Source: Letharia columbiana
Lineage: Eukaryota; Ascomycota; Lecanoromycetes; Lecanorales; Parmeliaceae
Direction of reading: 5' to 3'
DNA length: 64,000 nt
Assembly (NCBI RefSeq): GCF_014066305.1
Contig: NW_023501105.1
Coordinates: forward strand, 1 to 64,000
In this document: positions 47,401 through 60,138 of the stretch, in pieces
How the letters are laid out: each line of letters starts with the position of its first letter
Numbering within the stretch: position 1 is the stretch's first letter
Notes under the pieces: generated by a model
What the model saw: the letters and a program-made list of their open reading frames with translations, nothing else
What the model was told of the DNA's origin: nothing
Databases searched by the model: none
Position numbers and translations under genes: made by a program

Positions 47401-49105
47401 GTTATTAAAAGATAAAAAATAAATATATAACTTAATAACTAAGTTATACTTTTAATATTATTATAATAATATTAAATTATTTAAATAGAAGTCTAATATA
47501 TAAAGAAGATAGTTTAATAATAAGAAGAGTTAATTAAAAAAGAAAGTCTTAGAGAGAAAGAAGAAGGGAAGAAAAGCTTAGATATCTATCGCGTATATTA
47601 AATTTTTAGATTACTTTAAATTATCTAGCTTAAATTAAATATTAATAAAATACTTTCTCTTTAATTTTAAAGATTTAAGCTTAAGCGAATTATACTTATT
47701 AAGCGCTATTATCTAATATAATCTTAGCTACTTTTATAATAATTATAATTATTATTATAATTTATATAGATTAAAAGATAAAAGATTTAAAAGAGCGAGC
47801 TAGTAAGTAATTATTTTTATCTAATTTAACTAATATTAAACTATTATAACTTATTAAAATTTTCGTATATTTTATTCTTACTTTCTTATCTTTAAGTCTT
47901 ATTATCTTTATAGAAATAATTATTCTTTAAATTAAACTCTATAATAATATATTTAAAATAGCGCGTAATATATATTCTCTTTATTTCTAATATCGATATT
48001 TACTAGAATTAACGCACTTTTTAATAAAACGAGCTTTAATTAAAATTAAGAATAGCTTAATATTTATAGATATTCATATAAGCCCTTTAATTCTTTTATA
48101 TATATCTACTAATTTATCTTTTTATAATAATTAAAGTAGAAGAGATTAAGTTTAATAATTTATTATAATAAATATTAAATATTAATAATAATAGCGATAT
48201 TAAAGAGTTTCGATATAAGTTAATTAGACGGCGATTAAATTCTTAACTAAAATAAAAAGCGAAGAATAAACTTAGTTAAAATAAAAATATTAAGAGATCG
48301 CGATAGCGAATAAATATATTTATATTTAAGAAGAAACTAATTAAGAAAGTAAAGAAAGTCGATATCTTAGCTATTAATTACGCTATAATTATTAAAAAGT
48401 ATAAAATTAAATATATTAATATATCGTTATTATAATAGAAGTAAGCTTTTAAGTAAATTAGATAAGATATAATAGATAAGCGATAAGTAATTTCTAGTTC
48501 TAATTATTATTTTAGTAGACTTATATTTTAATAGTATTATATAAGAAAAATACGCGAGCGTAATTACGAAGAAGTTTAAAGTTTCGCTTATCGCGCGAAT
48601 TATTATATATATAAATAAAGATAAAAGCTTAAATTAAAAGAAAATAAATAATATCGAAGCTAAATAAGATATAAGTATTAAAAATAATTTTATTATACGC
48701 GCTAATAATTAAGTAGATTCTTATTTTTTAAGCTACTTAAGAGCGTAATATAGAACTTAATAATAAGCGCTATTATAGTTTAGATATAATAATATTAACG
48801 CGCTAATTAATAAGTATCGAGCTATTATAGAAATCTTAAAATATTAAATATAATTATATCTAAAAGATAAAATTATAAATCTTTATTTATATATAATTAA
48901 TCTAGCGTATAGTAATAAAAAGCTTACTATAAAAATTACGCTATCTAAGTCGATATTTTAATCTTAATTATTATTATCGCTATTATATAAGTAGTATAAA
49001 GCTATCTCTTATTTAAGTATATCTAATTCTTAATTCTAATTATTATTATAGATATCGCTAATTCATTCTAGAATTATTAAATATACTTTTATATACTTTC
49101 TATAT
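44470..49105. repeat. direct duplication of about 2.1 kb
   Basis: Copy A is at about 44470-46560 and copy B at about 47005-49105 (offset 2.54-2.57 kb). Shared landmarks include AAATCTCGCGTAAAG, TAAGAGATCGCGATAGCG and AAAAGATAAAATTATAAATC. They are separated by about 430 bp. Differences are mainly transitions. Confidence 0.75.
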
Positions 49106-51484
49106 TTAATCTTTTTTTTATATATCGCGAGAAGATAGCTTAAAGAAATATAGCTTATTATATTAAGCTACGATACTTTTAAGAGAATATTAAGAAATAT
49201 ATTAACTTTTCTAAATTAACGATTTAATAAAAAGACTATAATTATAATATATATAATTTTATATTAGATAGCGATATCGAAAATACATAATAGGCGTATA
49301 AAATTATCGTCGACGGCTTTAATTATAAAGTGCTCGGCGGATTTCGCGTAACTAATATTAGAGAAAGATAAGCTTTTCTTATTACTAGTAAATATAGCTC
49401 GCTTTCTTTTATATATATAGAGTAATAAAATATAATCGTATTTAATTTTATATCTTATTAATTTAGCGTAATTATTAACTAGAATAATAATTAGAATAGC
49501 TACTTCTAAATATAGAAATTCTTAATCGAGATATTTTATATATATATTATATTATAATATAATTTCATAGATATATTATATCGTAGTATATATTTAAGAT
49601 CTTTATATTATATTAGATATAAAATAATATAAATCTTAATAACTTATATTATATTAGAGTATAATATAATAGATTAATATTCTATTTTATTTATTTTTCG
49701 CTATATAAATTCGATGAAGGCTTAAACTACTATCTTTACTTTTAGAGAGTCTAAGGAAATAAATTTTTTCTTCTTATTAAGTCTATTTATAATTACTATA
49801 ATATATTAATAAAAGCGCTTATATCTAAGATAAATAGATAGTAATATAATAAAATTAATAGAAATATCTTATTAATATTATTCGGAAATAAAAAGAGATT
49901 TAAGTAAACCTTACTTACTCTCTCTATAAATCTTAGATCTTTTATAGATATAATAGCTCTTAATATAGCGGATAACGAAATCCGTTATTCTTAGCCAATA
50001 GTAAAGTCTACTTACTCTATTATAGATTAATAATCTACTAGTATAATCTTTAGATAAAGAGTCGTAAATACTTCTAATGATTTTAGTTCGTAATTCGAGA
50101 ATATTTAATATATATAGTCTATTATTAACGTATAATAACTCGTTATAAAGATAATAATTATCTAATTTTAGCTTAAGATTATTCTTAATTATTTTAAGTA
50201 ATAGCTTTCTCTATTTAGATATTTTTAAATAAATAATTCTCTAAGCGATATCGTTATAATTATAAGCGTTTCTTATCTAATATAATAACTTAGAAGTATT
50301 AATAGTAGAGACTTCTCTTAATTCTTCTAAGAATTTCTTTTAAGAAGTCTCTATCGAAGCCTTTAATAGTAATTCTTTATTAGACTCCTTACTATTAATA
50401 TCGTTTTATTCGTTAAGTTTATATAATATTATAACTAGAGAGATAATATTTTCTCTTATATCGTCTAATAGTATAGTAGTAAGATATATAATATTCTTAA
50501 TATCTTCGTTAAGATTATTATCTTTAAAAATTATATAATATTAATAACGAGTATAATCGTCGTCTTCGTTTTTAGATAGATCTTCTACTTATCAAGTAAG
50601 ACTATTAGATTTAATACTTTATTTCCTTAAATAATAGATAATACGAAAATTAAATTTAAAGAAAAACTTCGCTTATCTTATTTAACGGGAGTTAAGTTAT
50701 TTAAAGAATATAAAGTATTATAAGTTCTTATAATCTAAAATAACTTTAATAGAGTCCTCGATAAGGGTATCAGCTAGTTTAGAATATTATTTCTCGAAGG
50801 CCCGTATTATAGCTATAAGTTTCTTATTATAAATATCGTAGTTATACTCTATAAGAGATATCTTTTTAAAGAGAAATACTATAAATCTAAATACTTTATC
50901 TTTATCTTCTTATAATAAAATAATAATAACTATAAAATTAAACGCGTTTATTTCTAATTAAGTCTTTTTATTTAAGTTGAAGTAAGTAAATATAGAGATA
51001 GTAGTAAAAGCTTTCTTAAGTATTTCGAAAGCGAGTTATTTAGAGTATTCTTAAGTCTATAAATAAATAAAGTCTTTCTTTTATTAAGTATAAATAAAAT
51101 TCGTTAGAGATATAATAATTTTAGAATACCTCGTAATAAACTTTCGATAGAAATTAGCGAATTCTAGAAATATTTATATATCTTTAATATATCTAAATTT
51201 CTTTTATTAAGTGATAGCCTTAATTTTCTTTATATTTATTTCTACTCCTTTCGTGATAATAATTAATCCTAGATATTTAATTTTAATAATATAAAAATCG
51301 TATTTATTAATATTAAGATAGAGGTTAGCTTATCGAAGTTTTTTTAATATCTTTTCTACGTGCTAAATATACTCGTCTTTAATATTATTATAGATAAGAA
51401 TATCGTCTAGATAAATAATATAGAATATATTTAGATATTCGCGTAAGGTGTCGTTAATAAATATCTGAAAAGTGGTAGGGGTAT

Positions 51485-51650
51485 TGTTACGAGCGTACCC
51501 TTGACACACCACTCAGCCCTATGGCTAGCGGGCCTTGGCGGAGGCATCCCCTACCATATCATGCCTCCTTCCCACCTACATAGTTCGGTAGCCTTATTAT
51601 CCTTGATCTACCTCACCCATACTGGTATCGCACCTATGCTGGTCCTGACA
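51485..51650. repeat. LTR, copy 1
   Basis: A TG...CA-bounded repeat, nearly identical to 52575-52740. Confidence 0.88.
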
Positions 51651-52574
51651 TTATAATAAGGCTCCTTCGTATACCCGGCGAAGAGAAATGCAATCGGACA
51701 CTCACTCCATTCGAATTAGCGGACGAATTCAAAGAAATGCGCTGGCAGGGGCTTTGGCAAGAAACCAAGTTGAGCCATCGTATCCCTGGGTAAGCCCACC
51801 AGACGGGTAACTCGATTTCATAGCGAATCGGACTCGGCAAACAGTGGTCGAGAGATAAATAAGGCATTGGACCATTCGTACGGCTAGCGAATCGAAAGAA
51901 ATAACCAACACCCCCACACTCACAGTGAGCCTGCTACAATGGCAGCAAACGATTCGACCTCTTCACTGAGCATGTCGACAACACACATAGTGAGCCTGCT
52001 ACAATGGCGACGGGAACAGACCCGGCAACACGATTACGATCCGACCTCTTCACTGAGCATGTCGACAACACACATAGTGAGCCTGCTACCAAATGGCATT
52101 CACCACATTCAAATTCTTATCACCTACCTTCCTACCAAACCCTACGAATCGACAAGGAGATGGAACGGAGGATGGATTCTTGATGGCAAGAGCATGGGAG
52201 ACACAGGGCAAATCTACAGTGAAGCTCCCAGGCCAGGCTGCCAAAAGGTGTTAGAGGTGAATACATGCGTTGGATTTTCTTCAATTCTATCGAAGGACTA
52301 TGGCAAGAAGACTAAGCAAGGAGAAGAACTCGGAGAATCTTGCTGGCACGCAGGCAAGATGTGGCCAATATCTTCAGGATCTCTGAAGGACATGGCAGGC
52401 ATGGATGGCACAGTCAAGACCAGCATGCGATCCGGCAATACCGCTACACCTCGGCAAATCTTCTCCAGTCAAGGCCTGCAGGGACTATGGATGTTTGGAG
52501 ACACAGGGCAAGCAATGGGCGTGCATCTCCGGTCTACCAGCCATGGGGGCCATGGCTATTGAGAGGGGGGGTAG

Positions 52575-52740
52575 TGTTACGAGCGTACCCTTGACACACC
52601 ACTCAGCCCTATGGCTAGCGGGCCTTGGCGGAGGCATCCCCTACCATATCATGCCTTCTTCCCACATACATAGTTCGGTAGCCTTATTATCCTTGATCTA
52701 CCTCACCCATACTGGTATCGCACCTATGCTGGTCCTGACA
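52575..52740. repeat. LTR, copy 2
   Basis: Differs from copy 1 at only a few positions. Preceded by the polypurine tract. Confidence 0.88.
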
Positions 52741-52744
52741 TTAT

Positions 52745-52907
52745 ACGAGCGTACCCCTTGAGACACCACTCAGCCCTATGGCTAGCGGGCCTTGGCGGAG
52801 GCATCCCCTACCATATCATGCCTCCTTCCCACATACATAGTTCGGTAGCCTTATTATCCTAGTTCTACCTCACCCATACTAGTATCGCACCTATGCTGGT
52901 CCTGACA
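52745..52907. repeat. LTR, copy 3, lacking its first four bases
   Basis: Starts at ACGAGCGTACC directly after TTAT and ends CTGACA next to the right-hand GGTAT. Tandem LTRs of this kind can arise by recombination between elements. Confidence 0.8.
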
Positions 52908-53769
52908 GGTATTATATAATCTGAAAGGTATTATTATATATTCGAATAGACTATATCGAGTAAGAAACGCGATCTTTTCTTCGTAATCCTTTTTCACTCT
53001 AATTTCATTAAAAGCGGCTATAATATCGAATTTGCTATATATCTTCGCCGCGTATAGTTTAGCGAGAGTCTTCTTAATTAATAGAGGGGTATTTCGATTA
53101 GGGATAGTAAGTGCGTTAAGGGCTCTATAGTTTACGTATAGTTTAAGTTCTCTATCGAGTTTCTTTATAATTAGAATAAGTGCTATATAGAAAGAAGTGC
53201 TTAATCTAATATAGCCTTTTCCTAGTATCTTATCGATATATTCTTTAATAATTAATATCTAGTCTCTAAAGAGTCTATAAGCTCTTTTCGATAATAAAGT
53301 GATTTCTTTCTTAAGATATATTTCGTAGTTAATAGAGCGATAAGAAGAAAGTTTATTAACTTTAATAAGATTTTAAACGTCTAGCTATTCGTAATATACT
53401 ATAAAAACTTATTTCTATAACTATTTCATGATCGGAGGTTTCTTTCTTAGCTTATAAAAGAATTTCTCGTAATCTTCTATCGTAATAACGGCGACGTTAG
53501 TAATAAACTTCGCTTTCTTATCGATAAAGTTAAAAAGTTATTCGAAGTCTTAAAACTATATAATAATAACTTAATTCTCTAATTTCTTAGCTATCTTAAT
53601 AAAGATATAAGCGGAGATCTCTACTATATTTTTTTTTTAAATATAGTCTTTACTATATAATTTAAGTTCTTTTTTAAAAACTTATTATTACTTTAAATAG
53701 TAACGAGTTTACTATGTAATAAATAGTTGAATATATAGTAATCTAAATTAAATAAAAAAATTTTAAATC

Positions 53770-54140
53770 TAAAAAAAAAAAAAAATATTTTTTTTTTTAA
53801 ATTTATTATTTTTAAAAAAAAATTAATTTTTTTAATAAAAAAAATAAAAAAAAAAAATTTTTTTTTTAAAATTTTTAAAAAAAAAATTTTAAAAAATAAA
53901 TTTAAAATTAAAAAAAAAAAAAAATATTTTTTTAATAATATAAAAAATATAAAAAAATAAAAAAATAAATAATTAAAAAAATTTATTTTATTAAAAAAAA
54001 AAAATTTTTAAAAAAAAATAAAAAAAAAAAAAAATAAAAAAAAAATAATAAATAAAAAAATAAATTAATAAAAAAAATATTTTTATAAAAATTTTAATTT
54101 ATATATTATTTAAAAAAAAAAAAAAAAAAAAAATAAAATA
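53770..54140. other. pure A/T low-complexity sequence
   Basis: About 370 bp contain no G or C at all, with long A and T runs. Either an extreme end-state of RIP or slippage, or a poor-consensus stretch at a difficult assembly point. Confidence 0.7.
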
Positions 54141-54146
54141 TTATAA

Positions 54147-56051
54147 GGTTTCAACCGGCATTCCTTCTCCAGACTTGCGCTAGGCTCCATTCGGGCTAGC
54201 TCCTTGGCGGCTTGGCACTCTGATGACTTCGGCACACATGTTACTTAGCAACCTTCATAGTTAATATTCCATTCATATGACACCACTAATATCATTATTC
54301 GATACACGGTTCATTCCCTGACATAATATTAACTATCCAACATAGCCGTGAGCTAAGCTATTGTTGCCTGCCTGCTCCTGCCTGCCTACCTGCCCTGCCC
54401 TGCGGAGATCTCTCGAATATCGACTACTCAATCGCCTTGTTGTGGAGGAGATATCCGGACGATTCCCTACCTGCCTGCCTGCCTGCCTGCCCTACCCTGC
54501 GGGGATCTCTCGAATATCGACTACTCAATCGCCTTGTTGTGGAGGAGATATCCGGACGATTCCCTACCTGCCTGCCTGCCTGCCTGCCTGCCCTACCTCT
54601 GCGGGGATCTCTCGAATATCGACTACTCAATCGCCTTGTTGTGGAGGAGATATTCGGACGATTCCCTACCTGCCTGCCTACCCTGCCTCTGCGGGGAGAT
54701 ATTTCGACTATCTCTCGCTTGCCTTACCTGTTACCTGCCTGCATCAGTGGAGAGATTCCCTGCCTGCCTGCCTGCCTGCCCTGCCCTGCGGAGATCTCTC
54801 GAATATCGACTACTCAATCGCCTTGTTGTGGAGGAGATATCCGGACGATTCCCTACCTGCCTGCCTGCCTGCCTGCCTGCCCTGCCCTGCGGGGATCTCT
54901 CGAATATCGACTACTCAATCGCCTTGTTGTGGAGGAGATATTCGGACGATTCCTGCCTGCCTACCCTGCCTCTACGGGGAGATATTTCAACTATCTCTCG
55001 CTTACCTTACCTATTACCTGCCTGCATCAGTGGAGAGATCTCCACCTAATCCGTTATAGACTCAAATCAAGAAGAAACCCGTCCTGAATCGTCATTGACG
55101 ATTCAACATTACCAGGCCCAGATTCGTGGCCTCAACACTACTATTCAGAATCTCAACAGACCCGACAACACGATTACGATTCGACCTCTTCACTAAACAT
55201 ATCGACAACACACACAGAAGGCCGATGTTTCAAATGCCTTGGCTATGGCCACCGGCCTAATCAGACTGAGGCATGCATGGCCTCAAAGGCATTATCATTT
55301 AAAGAGGCAAAGGCCATTGTGGCCAAGGAAAAGGCTGTGGAGAAGGCTGTGGAGAAGCAATGACGGCATAGGCCTTGCCTGCAGCAGCAGCAATGGATTT
55401 CTCCTCCTTCCCCTGACCAGCAACAACCGTTCCGCCTAGCCGCATGCGGCTAGCGCATTCAAATCAGTTTCGATTCGGCAAATCATCGGACTTTGCGTTT
55501 TTGAACGAATTGGCCTCATTCGATTTCGATTTTTTTTCGCTTTTTTCGGCAATGCGCCAAAACCACGAATCCACCACACCACCTCTCAGCACCCCACACC
55601 ATTACTTCAAGCACCTTCCCGGGCTATTGCCCCACATTGATACCCCTGTTGCCTGCGTCCGCAGGCCTGCTACATGAGATTTGGCTCAATGCCACGGTCG
55701 GACACTGAGAGTGTCTGCGAGAAAAAGTTCAAAGTTATTATTTCAGGGGGTAGCAAATATGCTTCAGGCCATAAAGGCCAGTGCACCATGGATCATGACG
55801 ATCGTCTCGCTGTTGCCACCTCGCCGTCGCCATGATTTGGACCATAGGGACATGGCCATTTGAGGGGGGGGGTAATGTCATGGTTTCAACCGGCATTCCT
55901 TCTCCAGACTTGCGCTAGGCTCCATTCGGGCTAGCTCCTTGGCGGCTTGGCACTCTGATGACTTCGGCACACATGTTACTTAGCAACCTTCATAGTTAAT
56001 ATTCCATTCATATGACACCACTAATATCATTATTCGATACACGGTTCATTC
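54147..56051. mobile_element. second non-autonomous LTR retroelement
   Basis: Direct terminal repeats of about 175 bp lie at 54147-54323 and 55876-56051 (GGTTTCAACCGGCATTCC through ATACACGGTTCATTC). The right copy starts TGTCATGG after a purine tract (GAGGGGGGGGGTAA). The left copy ends CTGACA. Each lacks a few bases at its outer end. The interior holds a CCTG-rich satellite and a zinc-knuckle-like segment (CFKCLGYGHRPNQ, 55227-55290). Its interior shares about 55 bp (55159-55214) with the other LTR element (52023-52079). Confidence 0.8.
54380..55045. repeat. CCTG-rich higher-order satellite
   Basis: About 100-bp monomers share GATCTCTCGAATATCGACTA and begin at 54407, 54504, 54606, 54793 and 54894. 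A second monomer type (GAGATATTTC, ATCAGTGGAGAG) sits at about 54695 and 54978, giving an AAAB-AAB order. Monomers are joined by variable (CCTG)n runs. Long overlapping frames across it are repeat by-products. Confidence 0.85.
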
Positions 56052-59000
56052 GGGGTTTAAAACAAGTTTAATAGAGAAGATCGTAGCGCTTTATCTAAAT
56101 TTCGCTTTAAGGTATTAACGCTAGCTATCTCACTTAGTTCGATTATTAATACTATAGAAATTTAAGACGTCGAGATATCGTTTATTTAATTCTATATTCT
56201 CTACGCGATTTATAATAGGAGTATAGCGTAAGTTTCGATAGATGCTATTAATGAGAACACTCGGCTAACGAGATATAAGTGTGATCTCTATATCTTTTTT
56301 ATCGAAGTTTTCTAAATTAGCTAATATATGAGGTTATTACTTCTTTAGCTATTACTCTTTACGTCTTAAGTCTTACTTAAATTTCTTATTTTCTTTAATA
56401 AGTTCCGTAGTATTAATACGATATCTATTATATAAACCTCGAAGTCTATTATTAATTTCTCGCTTATAGAATAATTAGTTATTATTATTACTTAGCTAGA
56501 TAATAATTATTAATATCTTCGTCTTAGTATAAGCGATATTCTAGTTAAATTATTTATTTTATTATTAAAATATCTTAATATTACGGCTAGTAGTTCGAAA
56601 ACTCTTTATTAAAATCTTTAATCTATTATATTAAATATTAAAAGTATTAATAACGCTTTCTATAAAATTCTATAAATTAGCGATAAATATAAAGATTATA
56701 ATAAACTCTTCTTCGATAATATTTATAAGTTATACTTTAATATAATCTAAACTAAGTTCGATAATATATCTTCTAAAAATAGAACGCTTTCTCTTACGTT
56801 ATACGAATAATATAGTAATATTTAAAATCTCTTTATCGAAGTTCTCGAGTTTTTCTAAACGATAACGTATTTATAACTTATTTATAACGATTTAACTTTA
56901 TATATTATCTAGATTTAGAGTTAACGAGTTTACTAATATTAAACTAGTAAGAGTACGAAGAAGATTTAGTCTAGGGTCTATTTCTTTTAATATATTAAAG
57001 ATATTTATTTTCTTTAGATTCTTATTTAATCTAATTAGATTAGCCTTTATATAAATAAAAGACTTTCTTTTAAATAATCTTTCGAGTAGTAAGCTTCTTC
57101 AGCTATAGCTATTAACTTCTTAATAATATACTTTCTTCTTAGCTATATATTTAGTATAACTAATAAATAAATCGCTATCGCTTTAGAAGAAAGATAGATA
57201 ATATTATATTAGAGACTTAATAATATATATAATAACTCTATATTATAGTATAAAGAGAATACTATTTATATAGAATTATTATAAGTATAAGCTTTATAGT
57301 AAGATAGAAAGGTTGAAAGGCCTTAGTACGCTAAGCTTAATTAGGCTATAATATAAGTAAGTAAGATCGTAAGGTTATTAAAATCGTAACATATAGATAT
57401 TTATGAAATTTATTAAATAAATATAGATTAAAAGCTAATTAAAGGTACTTATATAGTATTCGTAGTAGGCTTCAAAATTTATTTCTTAGAAACTCGAGTA
57501 TAAAGGCGCTTTAACTTCTTATATATAGTAGATAACTATATTATAAGATTTATTATACTTATATTAACTTTAATATTTTTAAATATATATCGAATCGATA
57601 TAAGAGAATTATATTTAAATCTATTAAATAGATTTACTAAAGACTGAGATTCTATTTTCTTATTAACTTACTTTTTATTCTTATATTTAAAACGCTCTTC
57701 TTTTAAAGTAGTTTAAAATAGATATAACTAATTTTAAAAAGAAGATTCTTAATCTATAGCTATTAAAGACTATTATAAATCTATTTAAATAGAAACTTAT
57801 AGCGAATAGAAAAAAGTATTAAGATTTAGATTAATATTAAACTACTTTTATTAATATTAAGATATCTAAAATTACTATAATATAAATTATTATAATTAAA
57901 TAGATATTAATTAAAGTCTCTTAGATTACTTTTCTTATTACTATTAAGATATTAATATCGATATTAATACTAATATTAATATTAATACTTCTTCTATATA
58001 AGCTTATTTATTAAATTCTAATTCTTTATCGAGAAAAGCTTTAACGATTTTTATATTAGCGAAACGAGATTAATTTAATTCTATTACTTCGAATTATACT
58101 AAATTAGAATAAAATAAAATATAAGAATCTATAGAATTTAAAGGTGTTACTTAATTCGATCTAATAGAAGAAGAAGAAGAAGAAGTTATAGAAGATTTTT
58201 ATAAAGAGATAATCTCGTAAAGTCTAAAAGATCTATTAAACTTTTTAAACTTAACGGAAGTAAAGTTTAACTATAAATTATTCTCGAAAATAAGTATTTT
58301 TAAATATAACTATTCTTAAATAAATAGTAAAGTATTCTTATAATAAGAAGAGATATAATCTTTAATATTATACTTAATATATAGCTAATTATCTTTTCTA
58401 TTAGTAAATTATATTATTAATATAAGAGTTTTTCGAAGTATTATAGTCGAGTATATCTTTTAAAATAGATTAATAGTTATAAAAGCGATTATTAGCTATA
58501 AAATTCGAAAATCCGCTTCTATTAGCGTTTCCTTTATTAGAATTCTAAGTTAAAATTAGAGTCGAAGTTAAAGTAAAAGCTAAAACTTTATATAAAGAAT
58601 AATAATACTCTAGAAGTTAGAATTATATAAAATATTAAGATTCTATAAAAGTCTCTAATAGCTACTTCGATAAATTTATATAAAGAAATTAAGATTAATA
58701 GTATAAGAGTCTTAAGGCTTTAGAAGCTTAATAAAAAATAAGTAAGAAAGTTATCTACTACTTCGATAATCTTTATTTTATAAGAGACTTATAGAATTAT
58801 AGTTAATTAAATCTTAATTCTTTATTTAAAAGCTTTTAGATTTCGATATTAATACGTTATACTTTCTTTATAAGATTATAAATTATATATAAAAATCTAT
58901 TAGAAGATATTATATCTCTTATTACTTTCTTTTAAATCTTTTAATTATTTAATTCTCTAATAAAGATATAAAGAATAATATTAAGTATAATAAATTTAAG

Positions 59001-59989
59001 AAGATTAAAGATAGTATTAGATGTAATAGTAGATTTATTCTTAATTTTAACTCTTTATATTAAATTAATAATACGCTTAAAGTAGAAAGTAAGAGATTCT
59101 TTAAGATATTAATATAGATCTATAATCTCGATATTAATTAGAATCGCGCTTACTTTTATAGCTTTTAAGAGAAATTTCTTATAGAATATAGTCTAGAACT
59201 ATTAGATTATTTATTAGAAATTAATATACTCTACTTTAATAAGAAGTCGAATAACTTCTAAATAATTTTCTAATTACTTAAAAATATCGTTAATAAGAAG
59301 TATATTAAGATATCTTAGATATTTAACTAAGGAAAAACAACTTTCTTTATCTTAATAATTCTTTATATTAAAGTTAAACTTTCGAAGTTACTTTAATATT
59401 AATCTATTAATAATTTTAAAAAAGTTATTATATATAATAAACGTAGAGTAAGATATAATTACTTTTATAGTATTACTAGAATATATAAAAGCTTTAGACT
59501 AATCTAAAGAAGATATAATTTAATAAGATTCTAATAATAAGACTATAGAATTTATAGAACTATTATTAAGAGAAATTCTTAAGAAGTTTAAGATGTTAAG
59601 ATAATAGTGATAAGTTAATTCTTCGAGGAGATTTCTAATATTCGCTAGAATAATAATATTATAACTTACTTATTTTTATAGTAATAAGAGAGTTCTAATA
59701 AGTAATAATAATAGTTTAAGAATCGAGTTAGATGATAGTAACTTCTTAAAATACTTATTAAAGACTTTTTAAGTCTTAAGAAGTAATTTAATAGATAAAA
59801 GAGGCTTTCTAAATTAAATAACTTAAGAAAGTATTTTTATAGTAAGGTTTTTAGTAAGGGATTTAGCGGAAAAATAAATAATGATAAATTATAGTTGAAT
59901 AGGTTAAATAAAGATTCTAAAGATATATAAGAATAATAATAAAGAAGATTTTACTTTAGGGCTATAAAAAGATCCGGGCTAGAACCTCT

Positions 59990-60138
59990 AAAGAATAAGG
60001 ATAACTAGGTATCGTATGGGTAGAAGAGGATATAGATTCTATGGAGGCAGGATCCCGAGGATTCCCTAAGGATCTAGCCAAGCAAACTATACTATATAAA
60101 GCTAGAAAGAACGACCCCGCAGGAAGCACCTTCCGACT
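59990..60138. repeat. right arm of the 149-bp direct repeat bounding the AT-rich block
   Basis: Partner of 31952-32100. Composition returns to normal immediately after it. Confidence 0.8.

Larger units (their letters stand above)
38061..49690. repeat. RIP-saturated AT-rich repeat sequence, unidentified
   Basis: No open frame longer than about 60 codons on either strand. CA/TG are strongly depleted while CG persists. It contains a 2.1-kb direct duplication and a 3 x ~92-bp tandem repeat. Presumably ancient transposon copies; I could not recognise a domain. Confidence 0.6.
51485..52907. mobile_element. non-autonomous LTR retroelement (TRIM-like), nested in gypsy RT
   Basis: LTRs of 166 bp at 51485-51650 and 52575-52740 begin TGTTACGAGCG and end GGTCCTGACA. 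A purine tract (GAGAGGGGGGGTAG) sits directly before the second LTR. A third, 5'-trimmed LTR copy follows at 52745-52907. The whole element is flanked by a 5-bp target duplication GGTAT (51480-51484 and 52908-52912). The 924-bp interior has no pol coding. A 51-bp word is duplicated inside it (51955-52005 and 52042-52096). Confidence 0.88.
49700..59989 (-). mobile_element. Ty3/gypsy relic 2, RIP-degraded, with two nested insertions
   Basis: Minus-strand text: RT N-terminal half at about 52940-53330 (ELKLYVNYRALNALTIPNR, KIYSKFDIIAAFNEIRVKK, TRYSLFEYIIIPF). RT continues at about 51330-51480 after an insertion (FQIFINDTLREYLNIF, IIYLDDILIYNN: the YxDD site). RNase H is at about 50750-50980 (YDIYNKKLIAIIRAFEK), and gag repeats the relic 1 copy at about 57390-58620. 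Stops are frequent, so no protein can be made. Insertions at 51485-52907 and about 54147-56051 are younger, because they are far less mutated. Confidence 0.8.

Noticed and set aside
51939..52761. Plus-strand frames inside the nested LTR element
   Set aside because: Composition is unlike gag or pol, and the frames run across the LTR boundary. Treated as non-coding interior.
54361..55087. Three long overlapping plus-strand frames of about 170-230 codons
   Set aside because: They arise from the CCTG-rich satellite being free of stops in all frames; no protein family.
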